Below, piece after piece: positions 16,721 to 24,191 of a stretch of DNA of 29,914 nt (within the stretch, counting starts at the first letter, position 1; every line of letters begins with the position of its first letter). Source of the DNA: a virus; the IMG/VR virus record IMGVR_UViG_3300008117_000229, positions 1 through 29,914 of that record, one strand, 5' to 3'. Under the pieces are notes generated by a model. It saw only the letters and a program-made list of their open reading frames with translations, did not search any database and was not told the DNA's origin. Both the position numbers and the translations under genes were made by a program.

Positions 16721-17335
16721 ATGATAACAGTGGAAATATTAAAACAATTGTGTCCAAAAACTAAAGAAAGCGTTTTACAAAAATATGCACTTTCTTTACA
16801 TGAGACAGCAGAATATTACGATATGTACGTTAACAAAAAACGTGCTGCAGCATTTTTAGCACAAGTTGCTCATGAAAGCGGCGGATTTAATTTTGTTAAA
16901 GAGAATTTAAATTACAGTGCTAAAGGTTTAATGGGAACCTTTAAAAAGTATTTTCCAACCGAAGCTTTGGCAAAAGAATATGAACGTAAACCAGAAAAAA
17001 TTGCAAATCGTGTTTATGGAAATCGAATGGGTAATGGTGACGAAGCTTCAGGCGACGGATATAAATTTTGCGGAAGAGGCCTCATTCAGTTGACTGGTAA
17101 ACAAAACTATACTAAATTTGCAAATGATTTAGGAATTAGTGTAGATGAAACTGTAAAGTATTTGGAGACACCTGAAGGAGCAGTAAGTAGTGCGGGTTGG
17201 TTTTGGGATACAAATAATCTCAATTCATACTGCGATAAAGATGATTTTATTGGATTAACAAAAAGAATTAATGGTGGAACGATTGGATTAGAAGATCGTA
17301 AGCATCATTATGAATTAGCACTAAAACTTTTATAA
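16721..17335 (+). CDS. GH19 chitinase-like endolysin
   Basis: A 204-residue glycoside hydrolase family 19 protein, which in phages cleaves peptidoglycan glycan strands. Family marks are clear: the catalytic acid E52 in AHESGGF, a second acid E61 in ENLNYSA, YGNRMGNGDEASGDG, the GRGLIQLTG substrate-groove motif (118-126), and NGGTIGLEDR near the end. There is no signal peptide or membrane segment, so export would need a holin; a holin-like gene lies about 9 kb downstream. A strong AAGGAG lies just before the ATG. Its position between fibre-type genes also allows a virion-associated, cell-wall-penetrating role. Confidence 0.93.
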   Translation: MITVEILKQLCPKTKESVLQKYALSLHETAEYYDMYVNKKRAAAFLAQVAHESGGFNFVKENLNYSAKGLMGTFKKYFPTEALAKEYERKPEKIANRVYGNRMGNGDEASGDGYKFCGRGLIQLTGKQNYTKFANDLGISVDETVKYLETPEGAVSSAGWFWDTNNLNSYCDKDDFIGLTKRINGGTIGLEDRKHHYELALKLL

Positions 17336-17336
17336 A

Positions 17337-19523
17337 ATGTCACAACCTATTTGGATAACTACTTCAGGATTTTTAGGAAATTTTCCTTCAACACCACCTA
17401 TTGAAATTGAATTAAAGGCTGAACCTGTTTATCCTGCATTACGTATTACTTACACAAAGCTAAATGGCACTTTTCCAGAGGGTGTAACTTTAAAAACTGT
17501 TAATAATGTTTGTGTAATTAGTGGTGATTTATCTGGTGTAGATTCTCCTACTAATTTTAAATTTACCGTAAGAGCCACTGATGAAGTAGGAAATATTGCT
17601 GATAGAACTTTTAATTTTACTTTGCTTACAGCAGAAGCTCCGACATTCGTTAGATTTTCAGGTAACTTAATTAGTGTAGTTGACAGTTTTTATGTTGATT
17701 ATAAAATTCAATATGAAACAAATGTACCGAATTTAACAGGCAAGTTTTTCATAAGCTCAGGTGAACTACCTCCTGGATTGTTTTTAAATGAGGACACAGG
17801 TGTAATTTCAGGTTATCCTGCAGCCCCAATTACGCTAAATGGTGAACCCACTGTAAAATATTACACTTTTACATTAAATTTTGCCAGTGTTTTGGGGAGC
17901 ATTTACACCACTTACATAATAACAGTTAATAATATACAATTAACAGCTAGTTATCCTAATCCAAGATTTCCTGTGATTTTAAATTATAAGCCTTTTGCTA
18001 TACCATTAAATCAATCTGATCCATATTATAGTTACTATTTAATTGATGGGAAAAAAATTCCTGTTCTTAAAAGTGGCGACTTTTTTAGCTTTAAAGTTAT
18101 AGGATATGATTTTGATGGTGGTACGTTGACATACAATTATGAAGGATTGCCTCCTGGATTAATAGGGGATACAAAAACAGGTTGGATAACTGGAGTTGTC
18201 AATATAGGAATAGGATTAAGTGAATATGTATTCAATGTGCATCTGACTAAAAACTCTAATGGATTAATGAGCGAGATTGTTGAATTTTCACTTATCGTGT
18301 CAAATGAAATTGTAAATGATATTGAATGGATATCACCAACTAATTTAGGTACTGTTTACAACAATTCAATAAGCACACTTAAACTTGAGGCTTCATCAAC
18401 TCAGAATTTACAATACAAATTACTTTCAGGTGCTTTGCCCCCAACATTAACCTTAAATAGTAATGGAGAAATTCAAGGCAGAATTCCATTCCAACCTATT
18501 GATAAATTATCAGTAACAGGCACAACAAATACGTTTGAATTTACTGTAGAAGCTTTTACTCCTCAATATCCTCTTGTCAAGAGTCAAAAAACTTTTAATT
18601 TGTCAATTTACCAATATTTTGCTGAGGTTACAGAAAATGTTTATATGAAAGCAAGTCCTCCAATATCAGAAAGAGAACTAATTAACCAATTATTAAATGA
18701 CACAACCTTAATACCAGATGAATATATTTACAGACCGAGCGACGAAAACTTTGGTAAAGCAAAAAATATAAGCTTTGTACATGCTTATGGAATAAAGGCC
18801 AATAACATAGACAAATATATTGAAGCTATACAAAAAAATCATTACTGGAGAAATTTAACTTTAGGTGAATTAAAAACCGCAATTGCAAGAGATGATGACG
18901 GTAACATAATTTATGAAGTTGTTTACAGTCAAATAGTTGATGATTATATCAATGACAAAAATAAAAGTATTTCAGAAGAAATACAATGGCCTACCTATGT
19001 AAGTGAGGAGTTAGGTCCATGGTTAACTAGTGAAGGATTTTTATATACGAGTTTTTCAGATTTAAGTTTTCCTTTACCTGAAAATCAAAATGTAGATTTT
19101 TTTACAAGTTTAACACCAGGATCTGAAAGATATTTTTATCCTGCTAGTTTGCCAAATATGAAAAAAAGAATCGAGCAAAATTTAGGGGTTGATTCTAATA
19201 GTAACTTGTTACCAAAATGGATGACTACACAGCAATTAAATGAAAGTGTAATTGGATATACTAGAGCATGGGTTATATGTTACACTGTACCAGGTAGATC
19301 CGAAGAAATTGCAAATAATATTAAAAATAATTGGCCACATAAATTAAATAATATTAGTTTTGTAGTTAATAGATTTTATGTGGATAAAAGTTCAACATTT
19401 AATTACAATACTTACTTAAGTATTCCGGGTTGGCAGGAATTACCTAGCGGTTATCCAAAACCTGTCAAAACAGATGAAAACGATTTGGTTATAACATTTC
19501 CCCAAAAAACAATTATACCTTAA
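17337..19523 (+). CDS. Ig-like (He_PIG-type) repeat structural protein
   Basis: A 728-residue protein whose first 420 residues hold four Ig-like repeats of the putative-Ig (He_PIG) kind, each with a turn like LPPGLxLNxxTGxIxG: about 43-65, 140-165, 268-290 and 364-385. The C-terminal 300 residues form a different domain with WPTYVSEELGPWL, RYFYPASLPNMKKRIEQN, WMTTQQ and GYTRAWVICYTVPGRSEE segments that I associate with large structural proteins of marine T4-like phages. It is probably a baseplate, fibre or fibre-connector protein; which of these cannot be settled. It begins 1 nt after the endolysin stop with no RBS of its own. Confidence 0.8.
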   Translation: MSQPIWITTSGFLGNFPSTPPIEIELKAEPVYPALRITYTKLNGTFPEGVTLKTVNNVCVISGDLSGVDSPTNFKFTVRATDEVGNIADRTFNFTLLTAEAPTFVRFSGNLISVVDSFYVDYKIQYETNVPNLTGKFFISSGELPPGLFLNEDTGVISGYPAAPITLNGEPTVKYYTFTLNFASVLGSIYTTYIITVNNIQLTASYPNPRFPVILNYKPFAIPLNQSDPYYSYYLIDGKKIPVLKSGDFFSFKVIGYDFDGGTLTYNYEGLPPGLIGDTKTGWITGVVNIGIGLSEYVFNVHLTKNSNGLMSEIVEFSLIVSNEIVNDIEWISPTNLGTVYNNSISTLKLEASSTQNLQYKLLSGALPPTLTLNSNGEIQGRIPFQPIDKLSVTGTTNTFEFTVEAFTPQYPLVKSQKTFNLSIYQYFAEVTENVYMKASPPISERELINQLLNDTTLIPDEYIYRPSDENFGKAKNISFVHAYGIKANNIDKYIEAIQKNHYWRNLTLGELKTAIARDDDGNIIYEVVYSQIVDDYINDKNKSISEEIQWPTYVSEELGPWLTSEGFLYTSFSDLSFPLPENQNVDFFTSLTPGSERYFYPASLPNMKKRIEQNLGVDSNSNLLPKWMTTQQLNESVIGYTRAWVICYTVPGRSEEIANNIKNNWPHKLNNISFVVNRFYVDKSSTFNYNTYLSIPGWQELPSGYPKPVKTDENDLVITFPQKTIIP

Positions 19524-19529
19524 TCTCAC

Positions 19530-19537
19530 AATAAATA
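19530..19537 (+). promoter_or_regulatory. Late promoter octamer upstream of second fibre-like gene
   Basis: AATAAATA, last base exactly 20 nt before the ATG at 19557, with GGAAGA in the short leader. Confidence 0.6.
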
Positions 19538-19556
19538 ATGTATTGGAAGAATATTT

Positions 19557-20585
19557 ATGAGTTCAATTAACACAAACAACATTAATGTAAACTACCCAGT
19601 AGCTGGAATTAATAATAGCACACAGGGATTTCGGGATAACTTTACCTCTATTAAAACTAATTTAGATACAGCAGGTGAAGAAATATCCGATTTACAAAAT
19701 AAGGCTGTCGTCAAAGCTGCATTAAACGGCTTTGAAGTTAACAATGATATGGCTAACACATTGATAAGCAATGCTTTAACGAGATCATTTAGAGCAAGTA
19801 CATATAACTTAGGCACTAATGTACAGGGAAATGTTACAATTAATGTTCCTGCAGCAGATGTACATTATGGTACAATAACAGCAAGCACAACATTTTCATT
19901 TGGGGGTTGGTCACCTGACGGCACAAAAAGCAGCATTGAACTTAGACTAGCAGTAGGTAATGCAAATGCTACTATTACTTTTCCAAGCACATCAACTGAT
20001 GTTAACAATGTGCCGTATAGTGGAATGTCATATACTGCATTATTGCTTGAAAATTATTCAAGCAATGCTGCTCCGGCTGCAAACACAACTTACACTAACC
20101 AAATTTCTATTCCAAATGGGGTTCAAAATCTTAACTTCATAATTTCAACTTTAAATTGTGGAAACACATTAGATATTTATCCAACAAATAGACCAATAAA
20201 ATCGACCTTTATTGCTAATGGAACACCAACTGTGTCAAACGTATCTGCAACAGGAAGCATAACTGCAGCAACAAATACAACTACAGTAACAGGATCGGGT
20301 ACGCTTTTTACTACTGAATTAGTCGCAGGAAGAGTAATATTAGATTCTGCAAATGCTGTTGTGGGTACCATTGCAACGATTGCAAGTAATACCTCCTTAA
20401 CTTTAACAGCAAATGCAACAACTGCAGTAGCAGGTGCATCATATCGTAGGCAATTGCCTATTGGTGGCATAGGAGACACGACAGGTGCTATTAGAACTGA
20501 TGGTAACTCCATATATCTTTGTACCGCAAATTACTCTGGTGGAAACACTACAATTTGGAAAAAAATCACACCTAGTTCTTACTAA
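19557..20585 (+). CDS. Second fibre-like structural protein
   Basis: A 342-residue Asn/Thr/Ala-rich beta protein. The N-terminal segment (NSTQGFRDNFTSIKTNLDTAGEE) resembles the attachment end of the larger fibre gene (AFQKVQNNFTEL). It continues with a small helical spacer, then beta structure. A C-terminal module around residues 225-300 (TGSGTLFTTELVAGRVI and TIASNTSLTLTANA) is a recurrent beta-domain in aquatic phage fibres. A short end (IYLCTANYSGGNTTIWKKI) looks like a tip. It has its own late promoter. Likely a fibre or whisker component; receptor unknown. Confidence 0.75.
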   Translation: MSSINTNNINVNYPVAGINNSTQGFRDNFTSIKTNLDTAGEEISDLQNKAVVKAALNGFEVNNDMANTLISNALTRSFRASTYNLGTNVQGNVTINVPAADVHYGTITASTTFSFGGWSPDGTKSSIELRLAVGNANATITFPSTSTDVNNVPYSGMSYTALLLENYSSNAAPAANTTYTNQISIPNGVQNLNFIISTLNCGNTLDIYPTNRPIKSTFIANGTPTVSNVSATGSITAATNTTTVTGSGTLFTTELVAGRVILDSANAVVGTIATIASNTSLTLTANATTAVAGASYRRQLPIGGIGDTTGAIRTDGNSIYLCTANYSGGNTTIWKKITPSSY

Positions 20586-20597
20586 GTAAATAAATGA

Positions 20598-20834
20598 ATG
20601 CAGCATCCATTTATTTCTGACCTTTCAGATAAATCTATTGAAGATTTATTAAAAACCATTTCGGACTTAAATCAAAAACTCAACTTTTCTTATCGTACCC
20701 AAAACGGGGCATTAATTAATCAACTCAAAATGGCATTAGAAAGTTATAATAGCGAGTATAAGAAAAGAATGGACGAAATATACAAGAAAAATAAAATTGA
20801 TAATAAAATTAACGTATCAGCAGACAAAAAATGA
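20598..20834 (+). CDS. Small helical protein, unknown function
   Basis: A 78-residue, mostly helical, Lys-rich protein (MQHPFISDLSDKSIEDLLK then a QLKMALESYNSEYKKRMDE helix). I have the impression that this pattern recurs in marine T4-like phages, but I know no function. It starts 12 nt after the fibre stop. An AATAAATG sequence just before it is a poor late-promoter match, so read-through is likely. It overlaps the next gene by 4 bases (ATGA). Confidence 0.65.
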   Translation: MQHPFISDLSDKSIEDLLKTISDLNQKLNFSYRTQNGALINQLKMALESYNSEYKKRMDEIYKKNKIDNKINVSADKK

Positions 20835-21451
20835 CAGCAAGAATAAAAAAATCCTTTTCTTTTCAAGCTGGTGTTTATTTCAACGAACATTTCTATCTTA
20901 ATTATTACACAGTTTCGATTTATTTTAATATTGAAACGGAATCAATATTAGAACAAGGTGTAGCAATGGAAAGAATTTCTTACTTTATTAATAATAATTT
21001 AGAAAGTTCGGTTTTTATAAATCAAACTAATCCATCACAGATAGAAAAATATATTGATGCGTCGATAAAAGTTTGTACGCTTCCAGCGGATCCGTTTGAT
21101 CAAATTATAGCTATAATGTTGGTTAAAAAATTAAATGCTATTATGGAAGGAAGGATGATCATAACTGATGTAAGTGTCACCTCACTTAGTAGTGATGACA
21201 TACATTGTTTACATTCAATTGAAGAAAACCATGGTCCATTTAATGAATTGGGCTGGTGGGACGAAAGTTCCCCAAAATATAATAGTCTCAAGTCAATTAA
21301 ATCCGCCAAATCTAAAAAATTAGTAAAACTAGTAAGACCAATTAATAATTGGGAAGATTTAAATTTAAGTTTTACTAGTAAGCCTGAAATAGACCTTCAA
21401 GAAAGGTCGGAAGTTGTTTTTTTAAATTTTGACAAAAAAACGGACAGATAG
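20831..21451 (+). CDS. Unknown protein, 206 residues
   Basis: A mixed alpha/beta protein with no confident family. The N-terminal 80 residues alternate beta-like stretches (YYTVSIYFNIE) with a helix (GVAMERISYFINNNLE). The middle contains LPADPFDQIIAIMLVKKLNAIMEGRMIITDVSV and HSIEENHGPF. The end is Lys/Ser-rich. A remote resemblance to T-fold (QueD-like) order was considered but the zinc-binding His residues are not evident. It is coupled to the upstream gene (ATGA) and is the last gene before the sigma70-type promoter of the replication/chaperone cluster. Confidence 0.6.
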   Translation: MTARIKKSFSFQAGVYFNEHFYLNYYTVSIYFNIETESILEQGVAMERISYFINNNLESSVFINQTNPSQIEKYIDASIKVCTLPADPFDQIIAIMLVKKLNAIMEGRMIITDVSVTSLSSDDIHCLHSIEENHGPFNELGWWDESSPKYNSLKSIKSAKSKKLVKLVRPINNWEDLNLSFTSKPEIDLQERSEVVFLNFDKKTDR

Positions 21452-21454
21452 TCT

Positions 21455-21483
21455 TTGCAAATTTTTGAATAGTTTGCTATAAT
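21455..21483 (+). promoter_or_regulatory. Extended -10 sigma70-type promoter for DnaE-like/GroES/clamp-loader cluster
   Basis: TTGCAA (21455-21460), a 17-nt spacer, then a perfect TATAAT (21478-21483) preceded by TGC, making an extended -10. The expected start site (about 7 nt after the -10) falls on or next to the A of the ATG at 21490, and no Shine-Dalgarno precedes that ATG. The mRNA should be leaderless. Confidence 0.8.
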
Positions 21484-21489
21484 TACAGA

Positions 21490-21999
21490 ATGCACACAGA
21501 TAAATTTGGTAGACAAATTTTAACCGAAAATGATTTATGCAACTTTTATTTAGCCGATCCGTCTAAAAATATTAAAAGTTGTATAATTGAGCATGACATT
21601 TCAATCTCATCAGATTTAGAAATACATAATCTACCTAACTTTATATCCTATGTAGAAGAAACCATTGACATAGAGACATGGGATAATTTACAACAACAAA
21701 AATTTTTTGTACCAGACAGTTATAGAACCTTTAATATTGCAGAGTATATTTTAGACAAATGCAACTCTGAAACGGAATTGCAACGTGCGGGACAGGAATT
21801 ACTTTTATATCAGGAGCGTAATTTATTTCCATTACTACTTTATTTAAAATATTTGGTAGATATTATGAAAAGAGAGAAAATTGTTTGGGGCGTTGGTAGA
21901 GGATCAAGCGTAGCTAGTTTTGTATTATATTTACTAGAGGTTCACAGAATAAATAGTTTGTACTATGATTTATCGATAGATGAATTTTTAAAATCGTAA
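21490..21999 (+). CDS. DnaE (Pol III alpha)-like palm fragment without catalytic aspartates
   Basis: A 169-residue protein. Its last 70 residues resemble the start of the palm of bacterial C-family DNA polymerases: a helix LFPLLLYLKYLVDIMKREK, then IVWGVGRGSSVASFVLYLL (133-149), then INSLYYDLSIDEFLK. Bacterial DnaE has GPGRGSAAGSLVAYALGI...DPLxYxLLFERFLN in the same order, followed by the PDIDIDF catalytic aspartates. This protein stops before those, so it cannot polymerise alone. The first 95 residues are not recognised. It is the first gene of a cluster that ends with a clamp loader, suggesting a replication-linked job such as nucleotide or primer-template binding, or modulation of a host polymerase. 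Function is inferred only. Confidence 0.7.
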   Translation: MHTDKFGRQILTENDLCNFYLADPSKNIKSCIIEHDISISSDLEIHNLPNFISYVEETIDIETWDNLQQQKFFVPDSYRTFNIAEYILDKCNSETELQRAGQELLLYQERNLFPLLLYLKYLVDIMKREKIVWGVGRGSSVASFVLYLLEVHRINSLYYDLSIDEFLKS

Positions 22000-22011
22000 G
22001 GAGAATAAAAA

Positions 22012-22275
22012 ATGTCAAAGTATAGAACAGCAAAAGGAAGCGTAGTAGATATGGGAGCATTATCTATACGTAATGAAAAAGTTAGGGCAGTTGGCAACAT
22101 GAGAGCAAATGCTAGGGGAGACCTAGTAGACAACCAAAATAGAATAATTCAGGGCGCATCTACAAGAGTACATGAAAGTTACAATAAAACAGTTGTAGCT
22201 GCTCCAAAACCTGTGATAAGTCAACCACCTGTGATAAGAAATCAATTTGATCTGAATAAATTCGACGAGGAGTAA
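22012..22275 (+). CDS. Small basic conserved-type phage protein, unknown
   Basis: An 87-residue protein beginning MSKYRTAKGSVVDMGAL, with a basic middle (RAVGNMRANARGD) and a Pro-rich, probably disordered tail ending in acidic residues. No domain was recognised. A good ribosome-binding site (AAGGAG) precedes the start. It sits between the DnaE-like fragment and the GroES-like gene in the sigma70-driven cluster, but this style of protein also occurs among virion components. Confidence 0.65.
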   Translation: MSKYRTAKGSVVDMGALSIRNEKVRAVGNMRANARGDLVDNQNRIIQGASTRVHESYNKTVVAAPKPVISQPPVIRNQFDLNKFDEE

Positions 22276-22285
22276 TAATAAATTT

Positions 22286-22645
22286 ATGAAATTTCAGTAC
22301 GAAGCTACAAAGGTTTCGGGGCTAAGAGCCTTAGGAGATAATATCATTGTTTGTGATATGTCTTTTGATATGAGGATTACCCAAAGTGGACTCATACTAC
22401 CCAGTGACGATATGAAAAACTCTGGTATACGCCCAAGATGGGCAAAAGTCTATGCACTAGGCCCTGAACAAGATTCAGTTAAAGTTGGGCAATATGTCCT
22501 AATTGCTCACGGTCGTTGGACTCGCGGTATTAAAATTGAAGATAGTGAAGGAGTAAAAACTATTCGTAGAGTTGATCCTAATGATATACTTTTAATTAGT
22601 GATGAACCTGTTCAAGACGATACTATGGGAGAAAAGGTAATTTAA
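22286..22645 (+). CDS. GroES-like co-chaperonin (gp31 analogue)
   Basis: A 119-residue Cpn10-fold protein. It has the opening strand LRALGDNIIVCD, a mobile-loop region (about 26-48, MRITQSGLILPSDD) with a hydrophobic ILP-like triplet at 37-39 for GroEL docking, and VYALGP, VKVGQYVLIAHG and the closing VDPNDILLIS strand. T4 uses gp31 to replace host GroES so that GroEL can fold the large capsid protein. This gene is likely to do the same. Its TAA overlaps the ATG of the next gene (TAATG). The RBS is weak (GAGGAG about 20 nt upstream). Confidence 0.88.
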   Translation: MKFQYEATKVSGLRALGDNIIVCDMSFDMRITQSGLILPSDDMKNSGIRPRWAKVYALGPEQDSVKVGQYVLIAHGRWTRGIKIEDSEGVKTIRRVDPNDILLISDEPVQDDTMGEKVI

Positions 22646-23004
22646 TGAAATGGTTTGATAATTGGTTCGCAAAAAAGTGTAAAGAAGCGTGGGAAAATTC
22701 TAATACTGGTATAAAGATAAGTGATAGGGATATAGAAATGCAAAAAGCTTTTGCTATGAATCAAGCTTCCATAAATAAATTACCAAGTTCATTAGCACTA
22801 CACCCTTCTCCAAACACTCAGTCAATAAATTTTCAAATTTATCCTGCTGTTGGAGGTCATGTAGTAGAGGTACATTTTGCAGAGCCAGCTTCTTATATTG
22901 TTAATAACGCTGTCCCGCAAAAGTCACTACACATAATACCTAATACAGAAGATTTGGGTATTGCTATCAGTAAAATTATTACATTGGAAATGCTTAAGAA
23001 ATGA
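22645..23004 (+). CDS. Unknown protein between co-chaperonin and clamp loader
   Basis: A 119-residue protein starting with an amphipathic Trp/Lys-rich helix (MKWFDNWFAKKCKEAWEN), a middle region with SINKLPSSLALHPS, then a beta-rich end (VGGHVVEVHFAE, SLHIIPNTEDLGIAISKIITLEML). No family was recognised. It overlaps both neighbours (TAATG upstream, ATGA downstream), so its translation is tied to GroES-like and clamp-loader proteins. Confidence 0.65.
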   Translation: MKWFDNWFAKKCKEAWENSNTGIKISDRDIEMQKAFAMNQASINKLPSSLALHPSPNTQSINFQIYPAVGGHVVEVHFAEPASYIVNNAVPQKSLHIIPNTEDLGIAISKIITLEMLKK

Positions 23005-23924
23005 AGAATCAATTATGGGTTGAAAAATATCGTCCAAGTACAGTAGACGAATATGTTTTTGTTGATAACAAACAAAAAGAACAAATACAGGGCTGGATAA
23101 CAGACGAATCAATTCCTCATTTACTTTTTAGTGGTGATCCCGGTACAGGTAAGACAACACTTGCTAAGGTTCTTATAAATGAATTAGACGTAAGTGAATA
23201 TGATGTACTAGAAATAAATGCAAGTCGTGAAAATAGCGTTGATGTTGTGCGAAATAAAATATTAGGTTTCGCACAAACTATGCCTTTTGGTGCATTTAAA
23301 ATTGTCTTACTTGATGAAGCAGATTATTTGACGCCACAAGGTCAAGCTGCATTACGTAGTGATATGGAAACATATCATCAAACATGTAGATTTATACTTA
23401 CATGTAACTATGAATACAGAATTATCCCTGCACTTAAAAGTCGTTGTCATCAAGTTCATATAAGTAAAACTGATTTGGCAGAATTTACAGCACGTGCCGC
23501 TACAGTTCTATTAAATGAATCAATTGATTTTGATATTGATGTACTTGACACATATGTTCGTGCAACATACCCAGACTTGAGAAAATGTTTAAATCAATTG
23601 CAAGTCAATAGTAGCACAGGAAAACTTGTTGCGATACAAGAAGTGGGTAACACAGAGGATGATTTACTAATTAAGGCTACAACACTTTTTAAACAAGGAA
23701 AAATTGCTGAGGGCAGGCAAGAATTAATGCAATATTTAGATATGCATCCTACAAGGTTAGAGGATATATATCGTTGGATGTATAACAATTTGGATCTTTG
23801 GGGAGACAATACGGAAAGCCGTGATGCAGCAATTATTAAAATTAGAAACGGTTTAGTAAATTTAACATTGGTAGGTATCCCTGAAATAAGTTTAGCAGCA
23901 ACATTAGCGGAGCTTACACAGTGA
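23001..23924 (+). CDS. Sliding-clamp loader ATPase subunit (gp44-like, RFC type)
   Basis: A 307-residue AAA+ protein close in size to T4 gp44 (319). It has the RFC box WVEKYRP (6-12), Walker A GDPGTGKT (45-52), Walker B VLLDEAD (102-108), sensor-1 region LTCNYE (N136) and the SRC arginine-finger motif (147-149), followed by a helical collar. It loads the gp45-type clamp onto primer junctions using ATP. In T4 the clamp is also needed for late transcription with gp33/gp55, which fits the late promoters here. The next gene is not the usual gp62 partner. Confidence 0.93.
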   Translation: MKNQLWVEKYRPSTVDEYVFVDNKQKEQIQGWITDESIPHLLFSGDPGTGKTTLAKVLINELDVSEYDVLEINASRENSVDVVRNKILGFAQTMPFGAFKIVLLDEADYLTPQGQAALRSDMETYHQTCRFILTCNYEYRIIPALKSRCHQVHISKTDLAEFTARAATVLLNESIDFDIDVLDTYVRATYPDLRKCLNQLQVNSSTGKLVAIQEVGNTEDDLLIKATTLFKQGKIAEGRQELMQYLDMHPTRLEDIYRWMYNNLDLWGDNTESRDAAIIKIRNGLVNLTLVGIPEISLAATLAELTQ

Positions 23925-24178
23925 GATATTTTTTAGTTACTTTTAAAAAGAAGGCTAATGGTCAAATTGACGAAGAGGTTGGCATTAGTAGACATCTTAG
24001 AAAAAATGATTTGCAAATGTGTAATATAATTCTAGATTACACAGAAAAAAAGGTATCAAAATGTCTTATTGACGGTAAGGTAATGCCAACCGATTGGGAA
24101 ACAATTAATGAATATTATAAAAAAGTTTATCCAAATTTGATACAAAGTCTAGAAGATACAAACAAACAGGGGCAATGA
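23921..24178 (+). CDS. Unknown 85-residue protein after the clamp loader
   Basis: Begins at a GTG codon that overlaps the clamp loader stop (GTGA). An 85-residue protein with a beta start (RYFLVTFKKK), DLQMCNIILDYTEKKVSKCLIDGKV and a helical end (DWETINEYYKKVYPNLIQSLE). It is far too short for gp62 (about 187 residues) and I see no resemblance. The stop codon lies in the loop of the downstream terminator hairpin. Confidence 0.65.
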   Translation: MRYFLVTFKKKANGQIDEEVGISRHLRKNDLQMCNIILDYTEKKVSKCLIDGKVMPTDWETINEYYKKVYPNLIQSLEDTNKQGQ

Positions 24179-24191
24179 GCCCCTGTTTTTT
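24164..24191. terminator. Bidirectional intrinsic terminator between convergent operons
   Basis: Stem ACAGGGGC / GCCCCTGT (24166-24173 and 24179-24186), extendable by two A-T pairs, with loop AATGA and followed by TTTTTT on the plus strand. On the minus strand it is followed by TTTGTT. The loop contains the TGA of the 85-residue gene, and the T-run overlaps the TAA of phoH, so one element ends both convergent units. Confidence 0.88.

Noticed and set aside
20589-20596. AATAAATG as a late promoter for the 78-residue gene
   Set aside because: Ends in G instead of A and lies 1 nt from the start codon; read-through from the fibre gene explains expression.
20831-21451. QueD/6-pyruvoyl-tetrahydropterin synthase-like T-fold
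   Set aside because: Strand-helix order is loosely similar but the zinc-binding His triad and catalytic Cys/His pattern were not found.
23921-24178. gp62 clamp-loader small subunit by position
   Set aside because: Less than half the expected length and no visible similarity.
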